From Campylobacterota bacterium (lineage in GTDB: Bacteria; Campylobacterota; Campylobacteria; Campylobacterales; JAADDG01): a stretch of 12,618 nucleotides of DNA. This document shows positions 5,002-12,614 of the stretch, one piece after another. The stretch is from contig JAADDG010000134.1 in the NCBI GenBank assembly GCA_013154075.1, forward strand, positions 1 to 12,618. Direction: 5' to 3'. The translations under genes and the position numbers were made by a program. Numbering within the stretch: position 1 is the stretch's first letter; every line of letters starts with the position of its first letter. The notes below the pieces were generated by a model, which saw nothing but the letters and a program-made list of their open reading frames with translations, searched no databases and was not told where the DNA came from.

Positions 5002-6054
5002 ATGTGGAAATTTATACTGTTTATTATCGTAGGATCCATAATCATATGGCAACTCGGACTATTTCAGACCCCTTCCGTAAAAACGCCGCAAGCACCGATT
5101 GCTACTAAGCCGACAGCACAAAAAGAGAATCGGCACGTAGTTCAAAAAGAGCAAAAAGAGTCGCCTAAAGAAGAGATACGCCAAGAAAAAAAAGAGCGAC
5201 AAACCGAGATAAAAAAGGAGGCCCTATCGAGTCTTCTATCCGGCAAAACACAAAGCATATCCATAGCTCCCGCAAAAGAGGAGAGTAAAAAAGAGAAACT
5301 AAAAGAGATAGTAAAAAGCGAATCGAAAACCGACAATTATCAAAATATGCTCGAAGCGGAAGCTTCAAACGATATGAGAAGCGATAACGCGGTAGTGGTA
5401 AAAGGAACGAAAACTCTAACTCCCCCCGCTCAGAAAAAGAGCTCTTACGAATCGATGCTCGAAGCGGAGGCTAAAGATTCGGCCGGCGATAACGTAGTTA
5501 GACTCTCTTCGGCTCCGAAAGTTACATCTAAACCAAAACTACAAGAGAAGAAAAAAGAGCCCTCCTTGGAAGATATAGAGTCCCAAAGCGCTCCGAAACC
5601 GGCTATAAAAGACGACAAAACGGAAAAAGTTCTGCTTAGAGAAAATCTAAAAAAACTTATAATGGGCGCGGGCATAGAGATAAAAGATAAAAAATTGGCG
5701 TCTCTACTTGCGGAGGAGACTCCCACCGACAACGCCGTAAAAGTAAAACCTGAATCCAAAAAGGATCTAATAAAAGATATCATTCAAGAGATCTCAAAGG
5801 ATCCCAAAAGCAAAAACAGCTACGTCGTAGGATTACTCAAAGAGGTTTCTCAATCGAAAATAGATATCTTGGAAGTCGGAAAAGATTTTACGGTAGTCAA
5901 AATCAAAGAGGGAGACAACCTTTGGAACATAGCTAAAAAGATTTACGGAGACGGTTTTAAATATAAGCTTATCTACGAAGCCAATAAGGATAAGTTGAGC
6001 GATCCTAACGTCGTTCCCGTAGGCACGATCATAAAAGTGCCGAAATCTAAATAA
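5002..6054 (+). CDS. Membrane-anchored LysM protein
   Basis: 350 residues. Residues 3-20 form one hydrophobic anchor with no clear cleavage site, so the bulk should face the periplasm. Residues 25-290 are a Lys/Glu/Ser-rich, probably disordered or helical linker without cysteine. It contains a repeated short motif: YQNMLEAEA...SDNAVVVK (113-134), YESMLEAEA...GDNVVRL (149-168) and a weaker SLLAEETPTDNAVKVK (234-249). A LysM domain ends the protein (about 297-347: VKIKEGDNLWNIAKKIYG ... IPVxxGTIIKVP-like end), predicted to bind peptidoglycan. GGAG (4989-4992) precedes the ATG by 9 bases, and the gene sits between the rhodanese and PilJ-repeat genes. It could tether the other products to the cell wall. 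The domain call is firm, the role is inferred. Confidence 0.88.
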   Translation: MWKFILFIIVGSIIIWQLGLFQTPSVKTPQAPIATKPTAQKENRHVVQKEQKESPKEEIRQEKKERQTEIKKEALSSLLSGKTQSISIAPAKEESKKEKLKEIVKSESKTDNYQNMLEAEASNDMRSDNAVVVKGTKTLTPPAQKKSSYESMLEAEAKDSAGDNVVRLSSAPKVTSKPKLQEKKKEPSLEDIESQSAPKPAIKDDKTEKVLLRENLKKLIMGAGIEIKDKKLASLLAEETPTDNAVKVKPESKKDLIKDIIQEISKDPKSKNSYVVGLLKEVSQSKIDILEVGKDFTVVKIKEGDNLWNIAKKIYGDGFKYKLIYEANKDKLSDPNVVPVGTIIKVPKSK

Positions 6055-6085
6055 AAACGCCTTTAACTAAAAAAAGGAGAACGGT

Positions 6086-7777
6086 TTGGAAAATATAAAG
6101 ATTTTTAAAAGGGTTTTTCTATCTCTCTTTATCGTCATAGCGGTGGCGGCAAGTTCGGCATTCGCAATTACCGATAAAGAGATGGGAATCATTATCAATT
6201 TAGCCGGTAAACAGAGAATGCTCACTCAAAAAATGAGTAAAGACGCTCTCTTGATCGCCGAAGGTATCGATGTAGAAAAAAACAAAAAAGATCTAAAAAA
6301 GAGTATGCAGCTTTTTGAAAAAACTCTAAAAGGGCTAATGAGGGGAGATAAAAGCTTAAGACTTGCCAAAACGGACAATAAAGAGATTTTGGCTCAACTA
6401 AAAAAGGTAAACTCCCTTTGGAGTGATTTCAAAAAGGATCTAAATCAGGTACTAAAAGGAAACACCTCGAAAAAAGTTTTGGAAAACATAGCCCGAAAGA
6501 ACATACCTCTTTTAAAAAATATGCATAAAGCCGTTACCATGTTCGTGGCAAAAAGCGGCTCTTTGTCAAAACTTGATAAATTTACGGCAAACGCCATAAA
6601 CATAGCCGGAAGACAAAGAATGCTTACTCAAAAAATTGCAAAAGACCTTCTTTTGATAGATTTGGGTATCGATCCGAAGAAAAACAAACAAAATCTAAAA
6701 GAAAGCGTAGAACTATTCGATTCCAGTCTAAACGGACTTTTAAACGGAAGCAAAAAATTGGGGTTGAAACCTTGTCAGCTAAACCATATCAAAAAACAGC
6801 TGCTTATTGTAAAAGGGTATTGGGATCAGATAAAACCGACTCTAAATGAAGACAAATACTCCAAAGCGAGACTAAAAGCGATAGTCAATGCCTTGGATCT
6901 TACTTTGGTAGAGATGGATAAAGCGGTAAAAATGTATGAAAAATCCATCAAAAGACAGATAAAAATCTCAGAAATCAACTCTTTGGTTCAATCTTACGAA
7001 AAAGTGCTGGCTCAAAGCGACAATATGATAAATCAAGCCTACAGACAACAAGCAAGAACTCAAGAGATGGTAAAAGAGATTATTTTGATGATTATGGGAG
7101 TGGATCCCAAAACTCACTTATCAAACCTCAAAAAAAGCTCCGAAGAGTTCGACAAAACTCTAAACGCATTTTTAAACGGAGACGAGAGACTCGGCATTGC
7201 CAAAGTTACCGATCAAAAATCTTTAAAAAAATTAAAAGAAGTTAAAAAAGAGTGGGATCCGTTTTATGAAAATATCAAAAAATTCTTAAGCGGCAAAATA
7301 GACAGAGAAGCGCTCTTATACATTTTGAACAACAACGAGAAACTTCTCTCGAAATCCAACGGATTTACGGAAGCCATAAAAAGAGCCAAAGGTGCTCACT
7401 CTCTCATAGGAGCTTATCAATCCTCGAAAGTATCTTTGGTGGAGAGGGAAAGATACCTTCTACAAAAGATGATGAAAGAGAAGCTTTTGATAGAAGGCAA
7501 CATAGATCCGGAAAAAAATCAAAAGAAATTGAAAGGATCGATGCTAATTTTTCAAAACATCCTAAGCGGCAACAAAAAATTCGGCAGCTTGAACCTCGAT
7601 CACCCAAAAAGCGCGAAACAGCTTGAGAAAGTAAAAAACATATGGAACTCCATGAGAGATAAATTTATGAAAAAATGCTCTAATCGAGATCTTCTTTTCT
7701 TGATAGAAAACTCTCCGGTTTTGGATAAAAATCTCGCCATCTTGGCAAAACTTATAAAAGAGGATACAAGCGACTGA
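6086..7777 (+). CDS. Exported protein with four PilJ-type sensor repeats
   Basis: 563 residues; signal peptide about 1-27 ending SAFA before ITDKE. The rest is helical and built of four repeats resembling the N-terminal sensor domain of type IV pili chemotaxis transducers (PilJ type). Repeat 1 starts near 35 (INLAGKQRMLTQKMSKDALLI), repeat 2 near 170 (INIAGRQRMLTQKIAKDLLLI), repeat 3 near 315 (INQAYRQQARTQEMVKEIILM) and repeat 4 near 447 (SSKVSLVERERYLLQKMMKEKLLI). Each continues with GIDxxKNxxxLKxS and a K-x5-W helix. Repeats 1 and 2 keep the QRMLTQK core; 3 and 4 have diverged. No second membrane helix, HAMP, methyl-accepting or kinase domain follows, so it cannot signal by itself. The start is TTG, with GGAG (6076-6079) 6 bases upstream. 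It is the last gene of the rhodanese-LysM operon, so a sensing or binding partner role is inferred. Confidence 0.85.
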   Translation: MENIKIFKRVFLSLFIVIAVAASSAFAITDKEMGIIINLAGKQRMLTQKMSKDALLIAEGIDVEKNKKDLKKSMQLFEKTLKGLMRGDKSLRLAKTDNKEILAQLKKVNSLWSDFKKDLNQVLKGNTSKKVLENIARKNIPLLKNMHKAVTMFVAKSGSLSKLDKFTANAINIAGRQRMLTQKIAKDLLLIDLGIDPKKNKQNLKESVELFDSSLNGLLNGSKKLGLKPCQLNHIKKQLLIVKGYWDQIKPTLNEDKYSKARLKAIVNALDLTLVEMDKAVKMYEKSIKRQIKISEINSLVQSYEKVLAQSDNMINQAYRQQARTQEMVKEIILMIMGVDPKTHLSNLKKSSEEFDKTLNAFLNGDERLGIAKVTDQKSLKKLKEVKKEWDPFYENIKKFLSGKIDREALLYILNNNEKLLSKSNGFTEAIKRAKGAHSLIGAYQSSKVSLVERERYLLQKMMKEKLLIEGNIDPEKNQKKLKGSMLIFQNILSGNKKFGSLNLDHPKSAKQLEKVKNIWNSMRDKFMKKCSNRDLLFLIENSPVLDKNLAILAKLIKEDTSD

Positions 7778-7780
7778 CAA

Positions 7781-7806
7781 ACGGATAGAATCTTCTCTCT
7801 ATCCGT
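7781..7806 (+). terminator. Terminator of the rhodanese-LysM-PilJ operon
   Basis: 9-bp perfect stem ACGGATAGA (7781-7789) / TCTATCCGT (7798-7806) with an 8-base loop, 3 bases after the stop codon. The tail CCTCCTTTAG is only moderately T-rich. Confidence 0.65.
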
Positions 7807-7993
7807 CCTCCTTTAGACCACTTTAGAGCAAGCTTACTATTTTTTCGTAATATATAATTAAGTTTTCTTTCACTATACTTCCCGATAATAGTTATCAAAC
7901 GGTAAAATATTTCGACTAACACCTCTAAAAACCGTCCGACAAAGAGCAAAAAGTCATATTTTATTGAAATATTTTCTTAAACTTTACTTTTTA

Positions 7994-8002
7994 TGCTATA
8001 AT
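7994..8002 (+). promoter_or_regulatory. Extended -10 promoter of the phosphatase gene
   Basis: TGCTATAAT, a perfect extended -10 (TGn-TATAAT) preceded by T-rich sequence and no clear -35. Transcription would begin near 8009, only about 11 bases before the ATG at 8021, at the ribosome site AAAGGA (8008-8013). This rules out the longer in-frame TTG start at 7964. Confidence 0.65.
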
Positions 8003-8020
8003 TTTTTAAAGGAAATAATA

Positions 8021-9934
8021 ATGTCAGGATTTAAAATGAGCAGCTTAACATTAAATCTACTTAGTATAACTTTTCCGCTTCTTTTCACTCAAAACGCATC
8101 GGCGATAGACGAGGTTCCGCAAGTCTATTCGAACATTATCAAAGAGTCTCAATCTTTGATAATCAAAACCGAATCCGCCTCATATCCGTTGATAAGACCC
8201 AAAGCGAAATACACTTTGGATATGTTTAGAGATATCAAAGCGGAAGAAAAGGGACTTAGATTCAATTTAGCGGGAGTGGAAAAAGGAAAACTCTACTACG
8301 GCTTTATAAAACCCAAAGACGGAAAATACAACTATCCCGTATTTTTCAAAAAATACTCCCCCATAAAAAACAACTCCGCTTTCATAGACATAACGAAAAT
8401 GGGCGGACGATACGATATGATCGATTGGAAAAATAATCAAAACGGAATTATAGGCTATAGAGTCATAGACGAAAACGGCAAAATATTATATGACGGAAAG
8501 GTGGCTTTCAAAGGAGCTTCACCTTTTTATATAGACAATTTCATCGTTTCCGGTCCTTATGTTAACAAATTAACTCCTACAAGTGCGGTAATAGAGTTCG
8601 ATACGAATATCGAAAGCTTTGCAAGAGTAGAAATAAACGACGGAGAGAAGATATTCTTCTCAAACGGCCAAAAAAAGCATCATGAAATAAAGGTCTTCGA
8701 TCTAAAACCCAATACCAAATACCACTACTCCATATTTTTACCCGCAAGCGGCTATGAAGAGGATTACTATTTCAAAACGGCCCCGGAAAAGGGAAGCAGA
8801 CAACCCTTTACGTTTGCTTACATAAGCGATTGTAGAGCGTCAAACGGCGGCGGAGAGAGATTCTTGGGAGGAGTAAACGGATATATTCTAAAAAAAGTAG
8901 CGGCTCTAAGCGCCTTTAAAAACGCCTCTTTCGTCCAAATAACCGGCGATGTGATAAACGGTTATAAAACTACGAAAGAAGAGATGCTCTATGAATATAA
9001 CAATTTCAAACATATTTTAGAGCCGTATTGGCATTATATGCCTTTTTATATAGGTATGGGAAATCACGAAGCTTTGGTTTATAAATTCGAGGACGGAAAC
9101 AAATGGTGGAAAATTCAAATAGACAAATTTCCGTTTAAAACACAATCGAGCGAAGCGGTTTTTGCCGAAGCTTTCGTAAATTTCGAAAACGGCCCTTATA
9201 GCGAAGATAATACATCTTTGGATCCAGATCTAAATACGACCGATTTTCCATCCTATAAAGAAAACGTCTATTCGTATACATACGGTAATACCGCTATGAT
9301 AGTATTAAATTCCGACTATTTTTACGCTCCTTCGATGAGCGATAGAAAATTTACAAGCGGAAACATTCACGGATATATTATGGATAAGCAGCTTGAATGG
9401 TTTAAAAATGAAGTTAAAAAATATACCGAAGATAAAGATATAGATCACATTTTCGTAACCGTTCACACTCCACTATTTCCAAACGGAGGACACGGCGGGC
9501 AAGATATGTGGTATAACGGAAATAATGAACAAAGAGCGATAGTTAATGGTAAAGAAGCAGAGAAAGGAATCATAGAAAGAAGGGACGAACTTCTTGAAAT
9601 AATGATGAAAAGTCCTAAAGTAAGAGCGATTTTGACGGGAGACGAACACAATTACAATAGAATGCTAATTACTAAAGATCTTGAGCTATATCCTAAAGAT
9701 TGGGATAAAGAGAAGATCACCGACAAAGATTACTTTAGAGAGATCTGGCAAATAAACGACGGAGCGGGAGGAGCTCCGTATTACGCACAAGAGAAGCTTC
9801 CTTGGAGTCAAGCCGTCAAAGGTTTCACAACCCAAAACGCTTTGGTATTTTTCAAAATAGAGGGCGATAGCGTCGAGATGGAGGTAATCAACCCCGATAC
9901 TCTCGATACGATAGATAAGCTAAAAATCAAATAG
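8021..9934 (+). CDS. Exported purple-acid-phosphatase-like metallophosphoesterase
   Basis: 637 residues from the ATG at 8021, with a signal peptide ending near NASA (28). Residues about 30-165 are a domain I do not recognise. About 170-255 is a fibronectin-III-like segment (SGPYVNKLTPTSAVIEF ... LKPNTKYHYSIF) as in purple acid phosphatases. The calcineurin-like catalytic domain follows: SDCRA (D270), TGDVINGY (D310), GMGNHEA (N348, H349), VTVHTPLF (H482) and LTGDEHNYNRM (540-547), then the family-like GAGGAP (581-586). Two motifs differ from the usual form: DxR instead of DxG/DxH, and GDEH in place of GHxH. A phosphomonoesterase or diesterase acting outside the cytoplasm is likely; substrate unknown. 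It is a single gene with its own promoter, and its last 8 bases overlap the convergent pdxA stop. An alternative start at 8036 would also keep the signal peptide. Confidence 0.85.
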   Translation: MSGFKMSSLTLNLLSITFPLLFTQNASAIDEVPQVYSNIIKESQSLIIKTESASYPLIRPKAKYTLDMFRDIKAEEKGLRFNLAGVEKGKLYYGFIKPKDGKYNYPVFFKKYSPIKNNSAFIDITKMGGRYDMIDWKNNQNGIIGYRVIDENGKILYDGKVAFKGASPFYIDNFIVSGPYVNKLTPTSAVIEFDTNIESFARVEINDGEKIFFSNGQKKHHEIKVFDLKPNTKYHYSIFLPASGYEEDYYFKTAPEKGSRQPFTFAYISDCRASNGGGERFLGGVNGYILKKVAALSAFKNASFVQITGDVINGYKTTKEEMLYEYNNFKHILEPYWHYMPFYIGMGNHEALVYKFEDGNKWWKIQIDKFPFKTQSSEAVFAEAFVNFENGPYSEDNTSLDPDLNTTDFPSYKENVYSYTYGNTAMIVLNSDYFYAPSMSDRKFTSGNIHGYIMDKQLEWFKNEVKKYTEDKDIDHIFVTVHTPLFPNGGHGGQDMWYNGNNEQRAIVNGKEAEKGIIERRDELLEIMMKSPKVRAILTGDEHNYNRMLITKDLELYPKDWDKEKITDKDYFREIWQINDGAGGAPYYAQEKLPWSQAVKGFTTQNALVFFKIEGDSVEMEVINPDTLDTIDKLKIK

Positions 9935-10862
9935 TATAGCTTCCCCTCTTTTCACTGAGTAAAACTCCCTCTTTAACGGCATTTATATAGCTTTGCAAAG
10001 AGGGAGTTTCGTTCGTATAAGCTATATCGAAAGCCGTTCCGTGATCTACGGAAGTTCTAACGATAGGAAGATTCAAACTAACGTTTATACTCTCTTCGAA
10101 ATAGAGAGATTTAACGGCAATAAGCCCCTGATCATGATACATCGCTACAAAGTATTTAATAAATTCTCTATTTTTCGGCGTAAAAGCGCTATCCGGCACC
10201 AAAGGGCCTCTAAATATCTCATATCCTATCTCTCTGTTTGCCTCTTTTATAGCCTTTTTTATCTTTTTCTCTTCATCTCCCAAAACTCCTCCGTCCCCCG
10301 CATGAGGATTTAGAGCCAAAACTCCGATAGGCTCCTCTTTTATGTTTCTATAGAGATCTATCAAAAATCTTTTTAGCTTTTTTTTCTTAATCTTCAAGGG
10401 AACATCTTTTAAGGGAATATGATCCGTAAAAAAAGCGCAGTAGAGTTTATCGCACCCTATCATCATAATGGCATCTTTTTTGAAAATATCTCTCAACGCT
10501 TCCGTATGGCCGGCATATTTGATACCCGCCAAATGCCAAGCTTTTTTATGAATCGGTAAAGTTACCAAAGCGGAAACCTTGCCCTTTTTGGCAAGTTTGA
10601 CTCCCTCTAAAAAAGAGATATAGGAATACTCACCGCTTCTTGCGCTAATCTTCCCGGGCTCTATCTCAAAAACTCCCCCAACTTCGTAAATCTCAAAATC
10701 TTTAGGAATAGAGAGACCAAGAAGTTTAGCCCCCTCCTTTAACATAACTTCATTTATGAGATATATAGGCTTGGCTATCTTTTTTATCTTCTCATGGGCC
10801 AAAAGAGCTATCTTAAGCCCTATTCCGTTTAAATCTCCTATACTTACGGCTACTTTTCTCAT
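9927..10862 (-). CDS. pdxA: 4-hydroxythreonine-4-phosphate dehydrogenase
   Basis: Oxidises 4-phosphohydroxy-L-threonine with NAD(P); the product decarboxylates to 3-amino-2-oxopropyl phosphate, the partner substrate of PdxJ in vitamin B6 synthesis. The 311 residues are near family length. Visible motifs: SIGDLNGIG (7-15), TLPIHK (101-106), AGHTE (117-121), and the three metal-histidine motifs TDHIPL (H147), NPHAGDGG (H187) and MYHDQGL (H243), plus GPLVPDSAF and LPIVRTSVDHGTAFDIA near the C-terminus. The ATG overlaps the pdxJ stop as ATGA and has no strong ribosome site, so translation is probably coupled to pdxJ. The 3' end overlaps the stop of the convergent phosphatase gene by 8 bases. Identity is secure. 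Confidence 0.96.
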   Translation of the reverse strand: MRKVAVSIGDLNGIGLKIALLAHEKIKKIAKPIYLINEVMLKEGAKLLGLSIPKDFEIYEVGGVFEIEPGKISARSGEYSYISFLEGVKLAKKGKVSALVTLPIHKKAWHLAGIKYAGHTEALRDIFKKDAIMMIGCDKLYCAFFTDHIPLKDVPLKIKKKKLKRFLIDLYRNIKEEPIGVLALNPHAGDGGVLGDEEKKIKKAIKEANREIGYEIFRGPLVPDSAFTPKNREFIKYFVAMYHDQGLIAVKSLYFEESINVSLNLPIVRTSVDHGTAFDIAYTNETPSLQSYINAVKEGVLLSEKRGSYTI

Positions 10863-11641
10863 TTCGATACGATTCTTTTCATCTCTCTAACTGCGTTTTC
10901 AAACCCCTCAAATACCGCTCTTGCAACAATACTCTGTCCGATATTAAGCTCCTCTATATGCTCTATCTCCAAAATATCAAACACGTTTTGATAATTTAGT
11001 CCATGCCCCGCAGCCACTCTCAAGCCAAACTCCTCCGCTTCTTCGGCCGCCTCTTTCAAATCACTCAAAGATTCGTTAAGCATCTTTTTAAGCTTCGATC
11101 TCTCAAGCTCCAAATCTTTTATGCTGTTGTGAGTTAGCGATAGATTGCTATAAAGCATCGCAAAAATGTTGGCATATTTTCCCGTATGAAGCTCCACCCA
11201 CTGAACACCCAAAATCTTGGAAGCCTTTATAGCCTCTTTGGTAGGATCTATGAATAAAGACACCTCTATCTCTCTTGCTTTTAGATAATGTACCGCGTTG
11301 TCAAGCCTATCGTAAATCGAAGAGAAATCAAGCCCTCCCTCCGTGGTGATCTCCTCTCTTCTCTCGGGCACAATCGTAACCCTATGAGGCCTTACTTCTC
11401 CCAAATACTCTATAATTTCCGCATCCACCGAAGCTTCCACATTTACCGGCAATTGAGAACTCTCGATAATCCTTCTTACATCCTCGTCGTTTATATGTCT
11501 TCTATCCTCTCTTAAATGTATAGTTATCTGATCGGCTCCGGCTCTTTTTGCCAAAAGTGCGGCTTCAAGCGGATCCGGATCGTTGATTTTCCTTGCTTCT
11601 CTCAATAAAGCTATATGATCTACGTTTACTCCAAGTTTCAT
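10859..11641 (-). CDS. pdxJ: Pyridoxine 5'-phosphate synthase
   Basis: Condenses 3-amino-2-oxopropyl phosphate with 1-deoxy-D-xylulose 5-phosphate to give pyridoxine 5'-phosphate. It is a 260-residue TIM-barrel enzyme. Visible motifs: GVNVDHIALLREAR at the N-terminus, IHLREDRRHI (41-50) with the catalytic histidine, VNVEAS (E69), VPERREEITTEGGLD (91-105), ELHTG (150-154), AAGHGLNY (H213) and ELNIGQSIVARAVFEG near the end. The start is the ATG at 11641, giving the conserved MKLGVNVDHI; the open frame reaching 11995 runs antisense through the neighbouring gene and is not real. AGAGG lies 9 bases upstream. It is followed by pdxA with a 4-base overlap, so substrate and product steps are co-expressed. 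Identity is secure. Confidence 0.97.
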   Translation of the reverse strand: MKLGVNVDHIALLREARKINDPDPLEAALLAKRAGADQITIHLREDRRHINDEDVRRIIESSQLPVNVEASVDAEIIEYLGEVRPHRVTIVPERREEITTEGGLDFSSIYDRLDNAVHYLKAREIEVSLFIDPTKEAIKASKILGVQWVELHTGKYANIFAMLYSNLSLTHNSIKDLELERSKLKKMLNESLSDLKEAAEEAEEFGLRVAAGHGLNYQNVFDILEIEHIEELNIGQSIVARAVFEGFENAVREMKRIVSK

Positions 11642-11643
11642 TG

Positions 11644-11649
11644 TATAAT
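11644..11649 (+). promoter_or_regulatory. Candidate -10 of the Ppx/GppA gene
   Basis: TATAAT on the plus strand, about 45 bases before the ATG at 11694. It lies directly beside the pdxJ start codon (11639-11641), so the two divergent promoters overlap. No convincing -35 is seen. Confidence 0.4.
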
Positions 11650-11672
11650 ACCTCTTATGAAAATTTTTAAAA

Positions 11673-11678
11673 ATTATA
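11673..11678 (-). promoter_or_regulatory. Candidate -10 of pdxJ-pdxA
   Basis: TATAAT on the minus strand, preceded by a T-rich stretch, about 32 bases before the pdxJ ATG. Its upstream part runs into the divergent Ppx/GppA start region. No clear -35. Confidence 0.5.
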
Positions 11679-11693
11679 TCAAAAAGAGTTAAA

Positions 11694-12614
11694 ATGATAG
11701 GAATAGATCTGGGATCAAATACTATAAGCTTCGTTTTGATGGACTGCGAAACTCTTGAGAGAAAAAAAGATATCCAAAGGATAGTAAGAACCGCAGAAGA
11801 TTTGGAAAGAACGGGAATAATCTCAAAAAAGGCCGTAGATCGAATAATAAAAGCCATTTTGGAAGCCAAAAAAGAGATAGATTTCTCATCCAACAAAATC
11901 AAAGCGGTAGCTACGGCGGCTTTGAGACTTGCCAAAAACAAACAAGAGGTTTTAGAAAAAATCAAAAAAGAAACCGGAGTGGAGTTTGAAATCATAGACG
12001 GTTTTACTGAAGCGAAACTAACCTCGATAGCGGTAAAAGAGAGATTGAAAAAACTATCCCTGCCATATGATAATTTCGCGAATATCGATCTTGGAGGAGG
12101 CTCTACGGAAATTATTCTCCAATATAAAGATGAAATTTTTACAAAAAGTATCGATGTAGGAATAGTAACGTTCGCTCAAAAACATCAAACACTAAACAAA
12201 ATCAAAGAAAATTCTAAAAAAGCATACAAAGAGATGGAAATTTTCGTAAAAGATATTTACAAAAAATATCAAAAACCCTCCATCCTAACCGCCACAGCCG
12301 GTACACCTACAACAATAGCCTCCTTCATAAAAGGGATGGACTATGCAAACTATGACTACTCAAAAATAAACGGCACTCCCTTAAGCATAAAAGATATCCA
12401 AAAAGCTTTAAAGAAGCTTTTAAATCTTGATATAAAAGAGAGAGAAAAATGGGTTGGCGTTGGAAGAGGAGATCTGATAATAGCGGGAATTTATCTTCTA
12501 ATAGCCCTAATAGAGCTTATGGAATTTGATAAAATAGTGGTAATAGACGATTCTTTAAAAGAAGGCGTGGCGATTAAAGAGTGCAAAAAAGTAAATTTAA
12601 ACAAATTTGGATAA
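11694..12614 (+). CDS. Ppx/GppA family phosphatase
   Basis: Members of this actin-like ATPase-fold family are exopolyphosphatases and/or (p)ppGpp-precursor (pppGpp) phosphatases, linking phosphate storage to the stringent response. Visible motifs: IDLGSNTISFVLMD at the N-terminus (phosphate-1 loop), VATAALRLAKN (72-82), IDGFTEAKL (101-109), the phosphate-2 loop NIDLGGGSTEI (130-140), TATAGTPTTIAS (199-210) and GRGDLIIAG (257-265). At 306 residues it is the short two-lobe form and lacks the extra C-terminal domains of the roughly 500-residue E. coli enzymes. The ribosome site is weak (AAGAG, 11684-11688). It is divergent from pdxJ, and the stop is just inside the window. Polyphosphate versus pppGpp preference cannot be decided from this sequence. 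Confidence 0.9.
   Translation: MIGIDLGSNTISFVLMDCETLERKKDIQRIVRTAEDLERTGIISKKAVDRIIKAILEAKKEIDFSSNKIKAVATAALRLAKNKQEVLEKIKKETGVEFEIIDGFTEAKLTSIAVKERLKKLSLPYDNFANIDLGGGSTEIILQYKDEIFTKSIDVGIVTFAQKHQTLNKIKENSKKAYKEMEIFVKDIYKKYQKPSILTATAGTPTTIASFIKGMDYANYDYSKINGTPLSIKDIQKALKKLLNLDIKEREKWVGVGRGDLIIAGIYLLIALIELMEFDKIVVIDDSLKEGVAIKECKKVNLNKFG

Noticed and set aside
5142..5783. Minus-strand open frames opposite the LysM gene
   Set aside because: Ser/Phe-rich mirror images of the Lys/Glu-rich coding strand, with no ribosome site or recognisable domain.
7752..7949. Minus-strand open frame of 65 codons over the operon end and gap
   Set aside because: It overlaps the 3' end of the PilJ-repeat gene and the terminator, with no domain or ribosome site.
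7964..8020. Longer phosphatase start at TTG 7964
   Set aside because: An extended -10 promoter lies inside it and the ribosome site fits the ATG at 8021, which also yields a normal signal peptide.
11642..11995. N-terminal extension of PdxJ
   Set aside because: It runs antisense through the well supported Ppx/GppA gene, while the conserved PdxJ start MKLGVNVDHI is at 11641.
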